The notes beneath the pieces are model-generated. The model had not been told where the DNA came from. It did not search any database and saw only the letters and a program-made list of their open reading frames with translations. DNA of 64,000 nucleotides. It comes from Microbulbifer guangxiensis (GTDB lineage: Bacteria; Pseudomonadota; Gammaproteobacteria; Pseudomonadales; Cellvibrionaceae). Both the position numbers and the translations under genes were made by a program. This document shows, in pieces, positions 25,854 through 34,559 of the stretch (position 1 is its first letter; every line of letters begins with the position of its first letter). Location: assembly GCF_021729075.1 (NCBI RefSeq), contig NZ_JAJSAQ010000005.1, positions 124,001 through 188,000 of the forward strand, in the 5' to 3' direction.

Positions 25854-27335
25854 TCAGGCGCGGGCGTTGCGGCCTTCACGGCGCGCTTCCAGCCGGCGCA
25901 GGAATTCCTGCAGGATCAAACGGTACAACTCGCGGCCCAGGTACTTGTCCTCCACGCCGCTGTCGATGGAGGGGTTGTCGTTCACCTCGATTACATAACC
26001 CTTACCAGCAGACTCCTTGACGTCGACACCGTAAAAACCGTCGCCGATGGGCTTGGTGGCCTTGAGCGCCGCCTGCAGCACCGCTTTCGGCACCTCGAAC
26101 GTGGGCAGGGTGGTAAATCCGCCACTGCTGGTCTTGCCACCGCCGTGGTTGTAGATCTGCCAGTGATTCTTGACCATGTAATAACGGCAGGCATAAAGCG
26201 GCTTGTTGTTCAGCACACCGATACGCCAGTCGAATTCGGTGTAGAGAAATTCCTGCGCCAGCAACAGGCTCGACTCCTCGAACAGCGCATCCAGGCTGTC
26301 CCGCAATTCAGCCTCGTCTTTGACCTTGGCCATACCGCGGGAGAAGGAACCGTCGGGGATCTTGATCACCATCGGCAGCCCCAGCTCTTCCACCGCGGCG
26401 CGGATACCCGCCTCGTCACCACGCTGCAGGATGCGTGTACGTGGCGCTGGCACCTTGTGGGTGGCAAACAGGTCGGCCAGGTAGATCTTGTTGGTACAGC
26501 GCAGGATGCTGGAGGGGTCATCCAGAACCACCAGGCCTTCCGCCTCGGCCTTTTTGGCAAAGCGGTAGGTATGATGATCGATGGCGGTGGTCTCGCGGAT
26601 AAACAGCGCGTCGAATTCCGGCAGGCGCATGTAGTCGGCCGCGGTGATCATCTCCACGGCAAAGCCCAGCTCCCGCGCGACACTGGTGAATTTCTTCAGC
26701 GCCTGGGCATCGGAGGGCGGCAGCGCCTCCTCCGGATTGACCAGGATCGCCAGGTCATAGCGGCTGTTTTCACTGCGCTTCTGCGCCCGCCAGACCTGGT
26801 TGCTGAACCGGTCCAGGGCCTCGGCGAAAGCGGTCTCCTCGGGATCCGTCAGGCTGCGATGGGAGCAGATATGCAAGTCGACGATTTCCCAGTGGCCGGC
26901 CTGACAGGACAGGTGCAGCTCCAGCACCGGGCAGGGAAAACGGTCGAACAGCAGGCGCGCGAGCGGCTGCAGCGCGGGCTCGGCACAGAAACCGAAATAG
27001 GACTTCACCCGCAGCTCGGTGTCCCCGCCTTCCGGCATCCGCAGTTTGCTCAGCGCCGGGGCAACGCGGTTCAGCTGCAGCTTGTACAGCTGCGGTACGG
27101 ACAGGTCGTTGAGCGTGCGTACGCTCGGCAACACCCGGTGGTTTCTGGCCTCCGCCAGCAGTGAGCAGTAGTAGCCCTCAGCGCGATAGTCGTAGTCCGC
27201 GCACAGGTTGATGACCCGCACCCGCTGCGGCCGCGACGACAGCTGCAGGTATTCGGAAAAAGTGATTACTCGCTCACTGGGATAATAGGGGGCCCAGTCG
27301 CTGGGCTGGTCAACAACAATGAGAACCTGGGACAT
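25854..27335 (-). CDS. RimK-like ATP-grasp ligase with RLAN domain
   Basis: The 493-residue protein has an N-terminal RLAN domain (about 1-150; ADYDYRAEGYYCSLLAEA is typical) and a C-terminal ATP-grasp ligase domain (about 200-480) with VIKIPDGSFSRGM for ATP binding and the metal-binding end FYGVDVKESAGKGYVIEVNDNPS. RimK-type enzymes add amino acids, often glutamate, to a peptide or protein terminus. RLAN-RimK proteins occur next to GNAT/C39 genes, as here in divergent orientation, and have been predicted to make or attach peptides; the substrate is unknown. Confidence 0.9.
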   Translation of the reverse strand: MSQVLIVVDQPSDWAPYYPSERVITFSEYLQLSSRPQRVRVINLCADYDYRAEGYYCSLLAEARNHRVLPSVRTLNDLSVPQLYKLQLNRVAPALSKLRMPEGGDTELRVKSYFGFCAEPALQPLARLLFDRFPCPVLELHLSCQAGHWEIVDLHICSHRSLTDPEETAFAEALDRFSNQVWRAQKRSENSRYDLAILVNPEEALPPSDAQALKKFTSVARELGFAVEMITAADYMRLPEFDALFIRETTAIDHHTYRFAKKAEAEGLVVLDDPSSILRCTNKIYLADLFATHKVPAPRTRILQRGDEAGIRAAVEELGLPMVIKIPDGSFSRGMAKVKDEAELRDSLDALFEESSLLLAQEFLYTEFDWRIGVLNNKPLYACRYYMVKNHWQIYNHGGGKTSSGGFTTLPTFEVPKAVLQAALKATKPIGDGFYGVDVKESAGKGYVIEVNDNPSIDSGVEDKYLGRELYRLILQEFLRRLEARREGRNARA

Positions 27336-27486
27336 TCGGACGGTAGCCTCGGCTGAAAAAGAGACAGGCTGGAGGGGCGAAAGATAGAGGAATTCTCCCC
27401 CTGCTCCTATCTTTTTTTCCCGCTTTTGCTACTGTTGCCGGGCCGCACTTTCGCGGTGTTCTGCGCCTCCAGAGGCGGACCTGTTG

Positions 27487-28623
27487 ATGCCCTCATCCGA
27501 ATCCATTCCCTTTTCGATCCGACCAGCCCTGGTCACTGATGTACCGGCCCTGCATGCGCTGGAGCAACGCTGTTTTGACGCCGACCGGCTGAGCCGCCGG
27601 CGCCTGCGCCACTGGGTGGCGGCGGATAACCGCGTCTTCCTGGTGGCCGAACAGGATTCACAGCTGCTCGGTTATGCCCTGGTATTACTGCGCCGCGGCA
27701 CTCGCCTCGCCCGGCTCTACTCTCTGGCAGTGGCCACTGAGGGCCGCGGACGCGGACTTGGCCGCGCCCTGCTGCTGGCGGCGGAACAGGCCAGCGTAGA
27801 GAACGGGCGCCTGTTCATGCGGCTGGAAGTGGCAGCCAGCAATGCGGCCGCCATCGCCCTGTATCAGCAGCTGGGTTACCGCACCTTCGGCCATTACCCG
27901 GCCTACTACGAAGATGACGGCGACGCGCTGCGCATGCAGAAACGCATCCGCCACCGCTCCGATGATCTGCACAGCCTGCCGGTGCCCTGGTATGGCCAGA
28001 CCACAGACTTCACCTGCGGCCCGGCCGCTGCAATGATGGCCATGGCGGCGCTGGATACCGACTATCGCCCATCGGTGAGTGAGGAGCTGGCCCTTTGGCG
28101 CGAGGCCACCACCATCTTCATGACTTCCGGCCACGGTGGTTGCCACCCCCTCGGGCTGGCACTGGCCATGCAACGGCGCGGTTTCGAATGTGCCGTATAC
28201 CTCAACCAGGCAACACCACTGTTTGTCGACGGCGTGCGTTCCGAAGAAAAGAAATCGGTCATGCGGCAGGTGGATGCGGATTACCGCAGTGCGGCCGAGC
28301 GGGCCGGGATTCCGGTGATTTGCGAGGACTTCACCCAGGAGCAGCTGCTGCAGCTACTGCAGGAGGGGGCGCTGGCACTGCTGCTGATCAGCACCTACCG
28401 CCTGGACGGCAAACGGGTGCCACACTGGGTGACACTGAGCGGCATCGACGAGCGCTGCCTGTACGTGCACGATCCGGACAACGAAGATGGGCTGGACCCC
28501 CTGGAAAACCAGTACCTCCCCATTGCCCGCGACGATTTCGCCAGGATGTCCCTGTTTGGCCGCGAGCGGTTGCGCACCGCCGTCGTGGTGCGACGGCAGC
28601 AGAGCGGGACCAGTCGCGGCTGA
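27487..28623 (+). CDS. GNAT acetyltransferase fused to C39-like cysteine peptidase
   Basis: The 378-residue fusion has an N-terminal GNAT domain (about 8-155; acetyl-CoA loop RGRGLGRALL) and a papain-like C39 domain (about 160-370). The latter carries QTTDFTCGPAA with catalytic Cys177 and a His in VPHWVTLSGID. It has no transmembrane or ABC part, unlike peptidase-containing exporters. The 151-base divergent spacing from the RLAN-RimK gene suggests common control and a common peptide substrate that is ligated, acetylated and cleaved. A TTG precedes the ATG; the ATG is preferred. Confidence 0.9.
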   Translation: MPSSESIPFSIRPALVTDVPALHALEQRCFDADRLSRRRLRHWVAADNRVFLVAEQDSQLLGYALVLLRRGTRLARLYSLAVATEGRGRGLGRALLLAAEQASVENGRLFMRLEVAASNAAAIALYQQLGYRTFGHYPAYYEDDGDALRMQKRIRHRSDDLHSLPVPWYGQTTDFTCGPAAAMMAMAALDTDYRPSVSEELALWREATTIFMTSGHGGCHPLGLALAMQRRGFECAVYLNQATPLFVDGVRSEEKKSVMRQVDADYRSAAERAGIPVICEDFTQEQLLQLLQEGALALLLISTYRLDGKRVPHWVTLSGIDERCLYVHDPDNEDGLDPLENQYLPIARDDFARMSLFGRERLRTAVVVRRQQSGTSRG

Positions 28624-28630
28624 GGGCGTG

Positions 28631-30262
28631 CTAGCGTGAGCCGGCGAACAGCTCGCCGAAGAAGTCGCCTTCGTACCAGGCCGGCTTGCGGCGGGCATCG
28701 GCCACTTCGCGGGCGATGGCGTAATTCACCCGGGCAAACTGCTCGGCGGCCACGTAGTCGATCTGCTCGTCTGCCTCGTCGGTGGGCTGGTGGTAACGCT
28801 CCCTGAAGAACGCGTTCTGCATCGCCGTACCGTCCACGGCCGGGTCCAGCGCCTCGCGGCCGGTGATCAGGTAGATGGCCGGCACCCCCTGGCGCACGAA
28901 GCTGTAGTGGTCACTGCGCACAAAGATCACCTGCTCCGGCATCGGATCCGGGCTCACTTTCAACCCGGCGCGCTCGGCCGCCCGGGCTGCGGTCTCGCCC
29001 AGAGTGGAGTGCTCTGCACCAAACGCGATGATGTCGCGGAACGGGTACAGCAGCATGGGCATATCCAGATTGATGTTGGCGACGATGGCGCCCGGCGGTA
29101 CCGACGGGTGCCGGGCGAAATAATCCGAACCCAGCAGGCCCTCCTCCTCGGCGGTTACCGCCACGAACAGCAGTGAACGGCGCGGTGCGCGGCCGGAGTC
29201 GAGGAACAGGCGCGCAGTCTCCAGCATCACGGCGATGCCGGTGGCATTGTCCTGGGCGCCATTGTTGATCTGGTCACCCTCGCCCTCATCGGTGCCGGTA
29301 TGGTCCAGGTGGCCGGTGAATACCACGTACTCGTCTTTCAGCTTCGGGTCAGTGCCCGGCAGCATGGCCACCACATTGGGGCTCTGTACCGCTTCATGGC
29401 GGGCGCCACTGGTCAGAGAAACGCTATAAGGCAGTGGGAACCCCGTCGGTGTCAGGCCGTTTTCCATTTCCGTGAAGATGGTATCCAGGCTGCGGGGTGC
29501 GCCCATGAACAGTTGGCGCGCTGGCGGCATATCCAGGTAAATACCGGGATGCAGGCCCTGGATGGCATTGCCGGGCAACCCGTTGGCATCGACCCAGTCG
29601 AAGCTGTCATCGCCTGCATGCTTCACCGAGCGGGCAAAGGGCGCACGCTGTTCACGCTGCGGGGTATTGAGAAGGATATAACCCACGGCGCCGTGACGGG
29701 CAGCCGCCTGAAGCTTGGTGCGGGTGGCCGCGTAGTGGGCACCCACTTCACTCGGCATGTTCCCGGGACGACCGCTGAGGATCACCACGATCTTGCCACT
29801 GACGTCGAGACCGGTGTAGTCGTCGATACCATATTGCGGCGCTTCTATGCCGAAGCCGACAAAAACCAGCGGCGCGCTCGCGCGGGTTTCTTCACTCACG
29901 GTAGGCGGCGAGGCGACAAAGTCCTCCCCGAATTTAAAGGTGATGTCACCGTCATTGCCGCGCAACACCATCGTCGGCTCGCGGCCATTCCAGCTGGCGC
30001 GACGGAACGGCACCGGCTGCATGAAACCCTGGCTGCCGGCGGGCTCGAGGCCCATGGCCTCGAATTGCCCGGCGACATACTCAGCTGCGCGGTTGTAGCC
30101 TTCGGTGCCCGTCCTGCGGCCGCCCAGCTCGTCCGCGGCCAGGGTTTCCACATGCTTGCGCATATTTTCCGCACTCGGCATTGGCAGGGGAGCTGGCTGC
30201 TGGCTGGCACAGGCGACGAGGACGCCTGCCACGAAGGCGCCAATCAGGGTTTTTATCTTCAT
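28631..30262 (-). CDS. M28-family zinc peptidase, lipoprotein
   Basis: The 543-residue protein has a signal peptide with lipobox LVAC, a PA domain (about 120-250) inserted before the peptidase core, and the M28 zinc ligands: the His of TGHLDHTG, the Asp of GAQDNATG, the E-E pair of VTAEEEGLLG, an Asp in ANINLDMPM and a His in RSDHYSFVRQG. These bind two zincs for aminopeptidase activity in the envelope. The start at 30262 is chosen because it gives a lipoprotein signal; the open frame extends 25 codons further. It lies 47 bases downstream of the DASS transporter gene in the same direction. Confidence 0.92.
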   Translation of the reverse strand: MKIKTLIGAFVAGVLVACASQQPAPLPMPSAENMRKHVETLAADELGGRRTGTEGYNRAAEYVAGQFEAMGLEPAGSQGFMQPVPFRRASWNGREPTMVLRGNDGDITFKFGEDFVASPPTVSEETRASAPLVFVGFGIEAPQYGIDDYTGLDVSGKIVVILSGRPGNMPSEVGAHYAATRTKLQAAARHGAVGYILLNTPQREQRAPFARSVKHAGDDSFDWVDANGLPGNAIQGLHPGIYLDMPPARQLFMGAPRSLDTIFTEMENGLTPTGFPLPYSVSLTSGARHEAVQSPNVVAMLPGTDPKLKDEYVVFTGHLDHTGTDEGEGDQINNGAQDNATGIAVMLETARLFLDSGRAPRRSLLFVAVTAEEEGLLGSDYFARHPSVPPGAIVANINLDMPMLLYPFRDIIAFGAEHSTLGETAARAAERAGLKVSPDPMPEQVIFVRSDHYSFVRQGVPAIYLITGREALDPAVDGTAMQNAFFRERYHQPTDEADEQIDYVAAEQFARVNYAIAREVADARRKPAWYEGDFFGELFAGSR

Positions 30263-30309
30263 TGGGAAATCTTTCTTTTTTACCACGTGCCAGCCCGACC
30301 CGGCCGGCC

Positions 30310-31656
30310 TCAGGCGAGCAAGCTTACCATGATCCAAATCAGCGGGATGGCGATCAGGTTCAGCATCAGGCCCGCGCGCAGCATCTGTCGCTGCAGCACC
30401 ACGCCGGTGCTGTAGGCCAGTGCATTGGGCGGTGTGGCCACCGGCAGCATAAAGGCACAGGTCGCGGCAATGCCGACACCGAATACCAGCGCGTAGGTAA
30501 TCGCGGGGTTGAGCTGCTGGGCAAGCGCGTAGATGACCGGAACCAGGATCGCGGCGCTACCCGTGTTGGAGGCCAGCTCGGTGAGGAAGATCATCAGTGC
30601 AATACAGGCCATGATCAGCAGCCAGCCCGGCGCCTGCCCCAGTCCCCCAAGCAATGACTGGGCCAGCCAGACAGAGGTTCCGGTCTGCTGCAAAATGGCT
30701 GAAAGGCAGAGTCCGCCCCCGAACAGCAGCAGAATGCCCCAGTTGATCTGGCTCTGTAATTGCGGCCAGGAAATCAGGCCCACCAGGGGCGCCAGAGCAG
30801 TGATCGTCAGGCCCACCACTGCATCGAAGCTGCCACCGAGGTCCAGCCAGCGGGTAATCAGGGTGGAAAACGTCCAGGCGAGGACCGCCAGGACAAACAG
30901 GGCCAGCGCACCCCAGGCTCCGGCATCCCACTCGCGCCGCCCCACTTCAGGCGGCTGGATTTCGGCACGCTCCCGGTCCGGTCGCATCACCAGCCAGAGC
31001 ACGGCGAGCACCAGCGGAAACATGGCCAGTGTCACCGGCAGGCCTACCTGCAGCCAACTGACAAAATCCGCTCCAAGCGCCCGCGCGGCAATGGCGTTGG
31101 GCGGGCTGCCGACGATGGTGGCGAGACCGCCGATGTTGGCCGCATAGGCGGTGCCGAGAACAGCAAATGCGCGGGTGCGGGGGTGATCCCGGTCCACCAT
31201 CGACAGAGCGATCGGCAGCATCATTGCCGTAGTGGCGGTGTTGCTGATCCACATGGAGAGGAAAGAAACCACCCCGAGAAAGCCGATCAGGGTCGGCCAC
31301 AGGCGGCCTCCACCCAGGCGCAGTACGGTAGCGGCGAGCCGCCGGTCGATGCCGTGCGCCTGCAGTACTGCGGCCAGGGTAAAGCCGCCCATGAACAGGA
31401 AAATGATCGTACTCGAAAAGGGTGCCAGTGCCTCGGCCGCCGGCATCAGGCCTGAGAAATAGGCCGCTGCCGGCACCAGTAATGCCGTGACCGGCAGGGG
31501 CACTATTTCGCTCATCCACATCCCCGCCGCGGCAATCAGGATAAACAGGCCGAGCTGTTGCTGTACCTCCACTGCCAGTGCGTGAGCCAGAAGATAGGAA
31601 AAAACGATCCACAATGAGATGACAGCCAGTCGGATGGGCAGGGGGAGGTCTTGCAC
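30310..31656 (-). CDS. DASS-family sodium/dicarboxylate or anion symporter
   Basis: The 448-residue protein has about 11-12 hydrophobic helices and the two SNT motifs of the DASS/SLC13 family (MWISNTATTAMMLP in the first half, ELASNTGSAAILVP in the second), which bind the substrate carboxylate and sodium. It imports dicarboxylates or related anions. The start is GTG at 31656 with a GGAG ribosome site. Specificity cannot be read from the sequence. Confidence 0.9.
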   Translation of the reverse strand: MQDLPLPIRLAVISLWIVFSYLLAHALAVEVQQQLGLFILIAAAGMWMSEIVPLPVTALLVPAAAYFSGLMPAAEALAPFSSTIIFLFMGGFTLAAVLQAHGIDRRLAATVLRLGGGRLWPTLIGFLGVVSFLSMWISNTATTAMMLPIALSMVDRDHPRTRAFAVLGTAYAANIGGLATIVGSPPNAIAARALGADFVSWLQVGLPVTLAMFPLVLAVLWLVMRPDRERAEIQPPEVGRREWDAGAWGALALFVLAVLAWTFSTLITRWLDLGGSFDAVVGLTITALAPLVGLISWPQLQSQINWGILLLFGGGLCLSAILQQTGTSVWLAQSLLGGLGQAPGWLLIMACIALMIFLTELASNTGSAAILVPVIYALAQQLNPAITYALVFGVGIAATCAFMLPVATPPNALAYSTGVVLQRQMLRAGLMLNLIAIPLIWIMVSLLA

Positions 31657-31741
31657 GGCGCGCTCCGGTCATTTTTATCGACGCAACGATAGCAAATTCG
31701 ACGGGGAGTCTCAGGGAAGCGCGGTGGCCCGCATGCGGCGG

Positions 31742-32479
31742 TCAGTGCAAATCGGGGAAGCTCTTGTGTACCGCGCGCTCCACTTTTTCGTGGGCGGTAT
31801 CCGGACAGAAATTTCCATGGCCGCCCAGCAGGTGGACGAAGGGCAGTTCCAGCAGCCGCTCGAAATCCTCCCCCAGCCAGCGGCCCGGGTCGCAACCCCG
31901 CGGTGTCATGCGCATGCGCCAGGTGGGGGCCACCTGCATACCGCGGCGGAAGCCGGCCAGGCGCATCAGGTTGCGGCCAAGCCAGGTGCAACCGCTCCAG
32001 GACTGCCAGTACTGCAGGGCATCACAGGTAAGCAGCAATCCCCCGCTGATCGGTACCCACAGTGCCGCTTCCGGGTGAGTACTGTGAGTAAACTCGAAGA
32101 ACCTGCCCCCCGGCGCCGGGCATTCACCACCCTCACGCAGCGGCGCATCCGCCGCGGGCGCCGGGTAGAGATCGGAGTCCAGCTGGCGCCAGAAGGTGAG
32201 GTTGTAGCGGTCGCGGTAATAGAGATCATCGCAACCGTGGTAGTAGCCCAGTCGTACGGCGTGACGGATATGCCCAAGGTCTTCAAGCTTCTCTTCCTGC
32301 ACCGGGCGCAGGCGCACAGGATTGACCAGCACCAGTTCATCATCAAAACGCAGCACAGCCATATTGCGGTTGACGGTGAGCGCCGGGCCCAGCCGCTGGG
32401 TGCCGGGCACATAAAAGAGATCCGGCAGCAGCCGGCGGATTTCACCGTGGGGTTGCGGCAGTGGGTAGTCGATCTGCAT
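31742..32479 (-). CDS. Uncharacterised protein, metallo-beta-lactamase-like without metal motif
   Basis: The 245-residue soluble protein resembles a metallo-beta-lactamase fold in its order of strands (NRNMAVLRFDDELVLVNPVRL, GGLLLTCDALQYW, VHLLGGHGNF), but the HxHxDH metal motif is missing; the equivalent position reads YYHGCDD. It may be a non-catalytic relative. It lies 24 bases after the ACT-domain gene, likely co-transcribed. Function unknown. Confidence 0.65.
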   Translation of the reverse strand: MQIDYPLPQPHGEIRRLLPDLFYVPGTQRLGPALTVNRNMAVLRFDDELVLVNPVRLRPVQEEKLEDLGHIRHAVRLGYYHGCDDLYYRDRYNLTFWRQLDSDLYPAPAADAPLREGGECPAPGGRFFEFTHSTHPEAALWVPISGGLLLTCDALQYWQSWSGCTWLGRNLMRLAGFRRGMQVAPTWRMRMTPRGCDPGRWLGEDFERLLELPFVHLLGGHGNFCPDTAHEKVERAVHKSFPDLH

Positions 32480-32503
32480 TGAGGCGCAGCATCAACCAGG
32501 CAC

Positions 32504-32914
32504 TCAGCTGTACTGGGCCCGGTTTCGCAATCCACACAGGAGTTGCAGCGCTTCGTCGGCCCGCGACTCCGGTACGAAGACATGATCGTGGTTGAGCGCT
32601 GCCACCACGTTGGCGCTGATACCCGCAGCGGATAGTTCGCGGGAAATTGCCGCGGTGAGACCGACGGCTTCCAGGCTGGAATAGACCTGCAGGGTGATCA
32701 GGCGGAAGACAGCACTGCCCTCGAGGCCTTCGCGTTGCGCCAGCGATTGTTCCAGCACAGCACTCCAGCCCTCGCGTTCACGAAACAGGCACAGACACTC
32801 CTGCCACAGTCGGCGGGCACGGCCGTCATCGAGCGCACAAAAGACGAAACACCCCTCCTCCAAACGGGGATCGAGGGTTTGCAACAGGGTATCGAGCCGT
32901 ACTTCTGCGTTCAT
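32504..32914 (-). CDS. ACT-domain protein
   Basis: The 136-residue cytosolic protein contains an ACT-like region at the C-terminus (FRLITLQVYSSLEAVGLTAA to VAALNHDHVFVPESRADEAL), typical of small amino-acid-binding regulators (COG3602 type). A CDS downstream and another upstream are in the same direction, suggesting one transcript. The ligand is not known. Confidence 0.75.
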   Translation of the reverse strand: MNAEVRLDTLLQTLDPRLEEGCFVFCALDDGRARRLWQECLCLFREREGWSAVLEQSLAQREGLEGSAVFRLITLQVYSSLEAVGLTAAISRELSAAGISANVVAALNHDHVFVPESRADEALQLLCGLRNRAQYS

Positions 32915-32959
32915 GGATATTCGCCCCAGAAAGGAATGTTTTGCCCCGCTCGGCCGCAG

Positions 32960-33682
32960 TCACTCAAAGGCCTCGCCATCGAATTCCGGCTCGTCCGGCG
33001 CGGGGGTGGTATCGACTTCAAGCCCCTCGGCCTGACCCGCCGCTGCCTGCGCCTCCTGGTCCCAGCGGTCCAGGGCGGCGTCGATATCGCGCTCCAGCGC
33101 CAGGCTAGGGAATTCAGGGCATGGGGCGTCCTTGCCGGGATTGTGCCATCCCGACAGGGGTGCGACGAAAACCACCAGCGATTTGTGCAGATAGTTTTCG
33201 CCAATGCTGGCCTCGGTCCAGGTGGTCTGCCAGGCAAACTTGCCGCGCACTGCGTAATCACTTTCGTAGGATTTCAGGGTCAGGAAGTAGGGGTAGACCC
33301 GGCCACTGCGGCAGACGAGGCGGCGCTCGGTCTTGATATTGGCCATCTGGGTGAAGGGGTCGAAATACCATTGGATGTCGTAGCCGTAGGCAAAGCGCAT
33401 TTCGCCATCCCGTTCCAGGAACGCGTAGGACCGCCCCGTCCCGTCCGCCCTCAGACTCCAGACGTGGCGCGCCTCGCCGTCGCGGGAAATCAGCCAGTCA
33501 CCGACCCATTGCGCTGCCTCGAGCCGCGATTTCACTGCCCAGCCCCAGCCGGGAGATTCCCTGGCTTGGGATTCCTGCACCTGACTGCTGTCGGCCGTCT
33601 CGCCACCAGTACTACCCTGGGCCATTGCCTGCAGGGGATTAAGGAAGATGAGCACTGTCAGAAAAAGACATCGCTGAACCAC
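32960..33682 (-). CDS. Secreted protein, larger of two tandem paralogues
   Basis: A GTG start at 33682 with AGGAG seven bases upstream gives 240 residues and a clear Sec signal peptide (VQRCLFLTVLIFLNPLQAMAQ); the ATG at 33721 would bury it. The mature part has W-x-G-D-W, WSLRADGTGRSYAF, YGYDIQWYF and a cysteine pair (LVCRSG and PCPEF), followed by an acidic tail (about 200-240). The same motifs recur in the neighbour at 33804-34289. No family is recognised. A lipocalin-like small beta-barrel is possible. Confidence 0.7.
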   Translation of the reverse strand: MVQRCLFLTVLIFLNPLQAMAQGSTGGETADSSQVQESQARESPGWGWAVKSRLEAAQWVGDWLISRDGEARHVWSLRADGTGRSYAFLERDGEMRFAYGYDIQWYFDPFTQMANIKTERRLVCRSGRVYPYFLTLKSYESDYAVRGKFAWQTTWTEASIGENYLHKSLVVFVAPLSGWHNPGKDAPCPEFPSLALERDIDAALDRWDQEAQAAAGQAEGLEVDTTPAPDEPEFDGEAFE

Positions 33683-33803
33683 AGCGTCTCTCCTGTTCCG
33701 GTTCCGGCCCCGGATCCACATCCCGGTTCCAGATCCAGTTCGCTGTACTCATCCCTGAGCGCTCTATCGACGCCCCTTCATGGGGCGGCGGATGGAGGCT
33801 TCG

Positions 33804-34289
33804 TCAGATGGCCAGGTTGGGGCACTCACTGCCTGCCCGAGGCGTTTCCCAGCTGCTGAGACGGCGCTGGAAAGCAAGCAGTCCACCGTTACGCTGCAGC
33901 CAGTGACGGCCGTCCACTATGGCAAAGTCTAGGGTCGCGGCGCTCCATCCGGCAAAAGCGACGGCAACGACACCGCCGTTGCAGCGCACCGAGGCGCCGG
34001 TACGGACCCGCACCCGATCCCCATCCAGCTGCCAGTTGATAGCAAAGCCGTGGGATAGGCGACCATCGTCCTGGAAGCCATAGGCAAATCCGGAACCGTC
34101 GGCGTTCAATTGCCAGACCAGCTGTTGGTCCGATTCCCCCACCACAAGCCAGTTGCCCGCCCAGGCTTTCTGGTCCGGCTCGGCGGCCACCGCAAACGGT
34201 ACGAGGAAAAACACCAGTAGCACCAGGGCATAGGCCTGGAGCAGCGAGAGAAGGAGGCGGGAGAAGGAAGGATATCGCAGGTACTTCAT
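33804..34289 (-). CDS. Secreted protein, smaller of two tandem paralogues
   Basis: The 161-residue protein begins with a long hydrophobic signal (about 10-36, ending AVAAEP). The mature region has WAGNWLVVGES, WQLNADGSGFAYGF, HGFAINWQL and two cysteines (SVRCNGG and ECPNLAI), in the same order as in the downstream paralogue, which adds an acidic C-terminal extension. This indicates tandem duplication and divergence. A ribosome site AGGTAGAG precedes the ATG. Confidence 0.75.
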   Translation of the reverse strand: MKYLRYPSFSRLLLSLLQAYALVLLVFFLVPFAVAAEPDQKAWAGNWLVVGESDQQLVWQLNADGSGFAYGFQDDGRLSHGFAINWQLDGDRVRVRTGASVRCNGGVVAVAFAGWSAATLDFAIVDGRHWLQRNGGLLAFQRRLSSWETPRAGSECPNLAI

Positions 34290-34559
34290 GCGCGACTCTA
34301 CCTTTGGCTGGTTACGTCAGGTGGCCCTGCCGGACCACCGCTTATCCCTGGCCGTGGCCACCAGTAGCGGCCGCCGGTAAGAAAATCGCTTGTGCGCGTT
34401 TTCGGTTCCCTGTGATTAAAAGGCTAGACGCTAAATCCGTCCCTGGCAGAGGATCCCTCAAAATACTGCATTCCGCCGCCATGCGGCCCCCCCACAAATT
34501 TGGGGCAATAGCAGTAACTGGCCTCCAAATGCGGCGAAATATGGTTCAATGTCGGCGAT

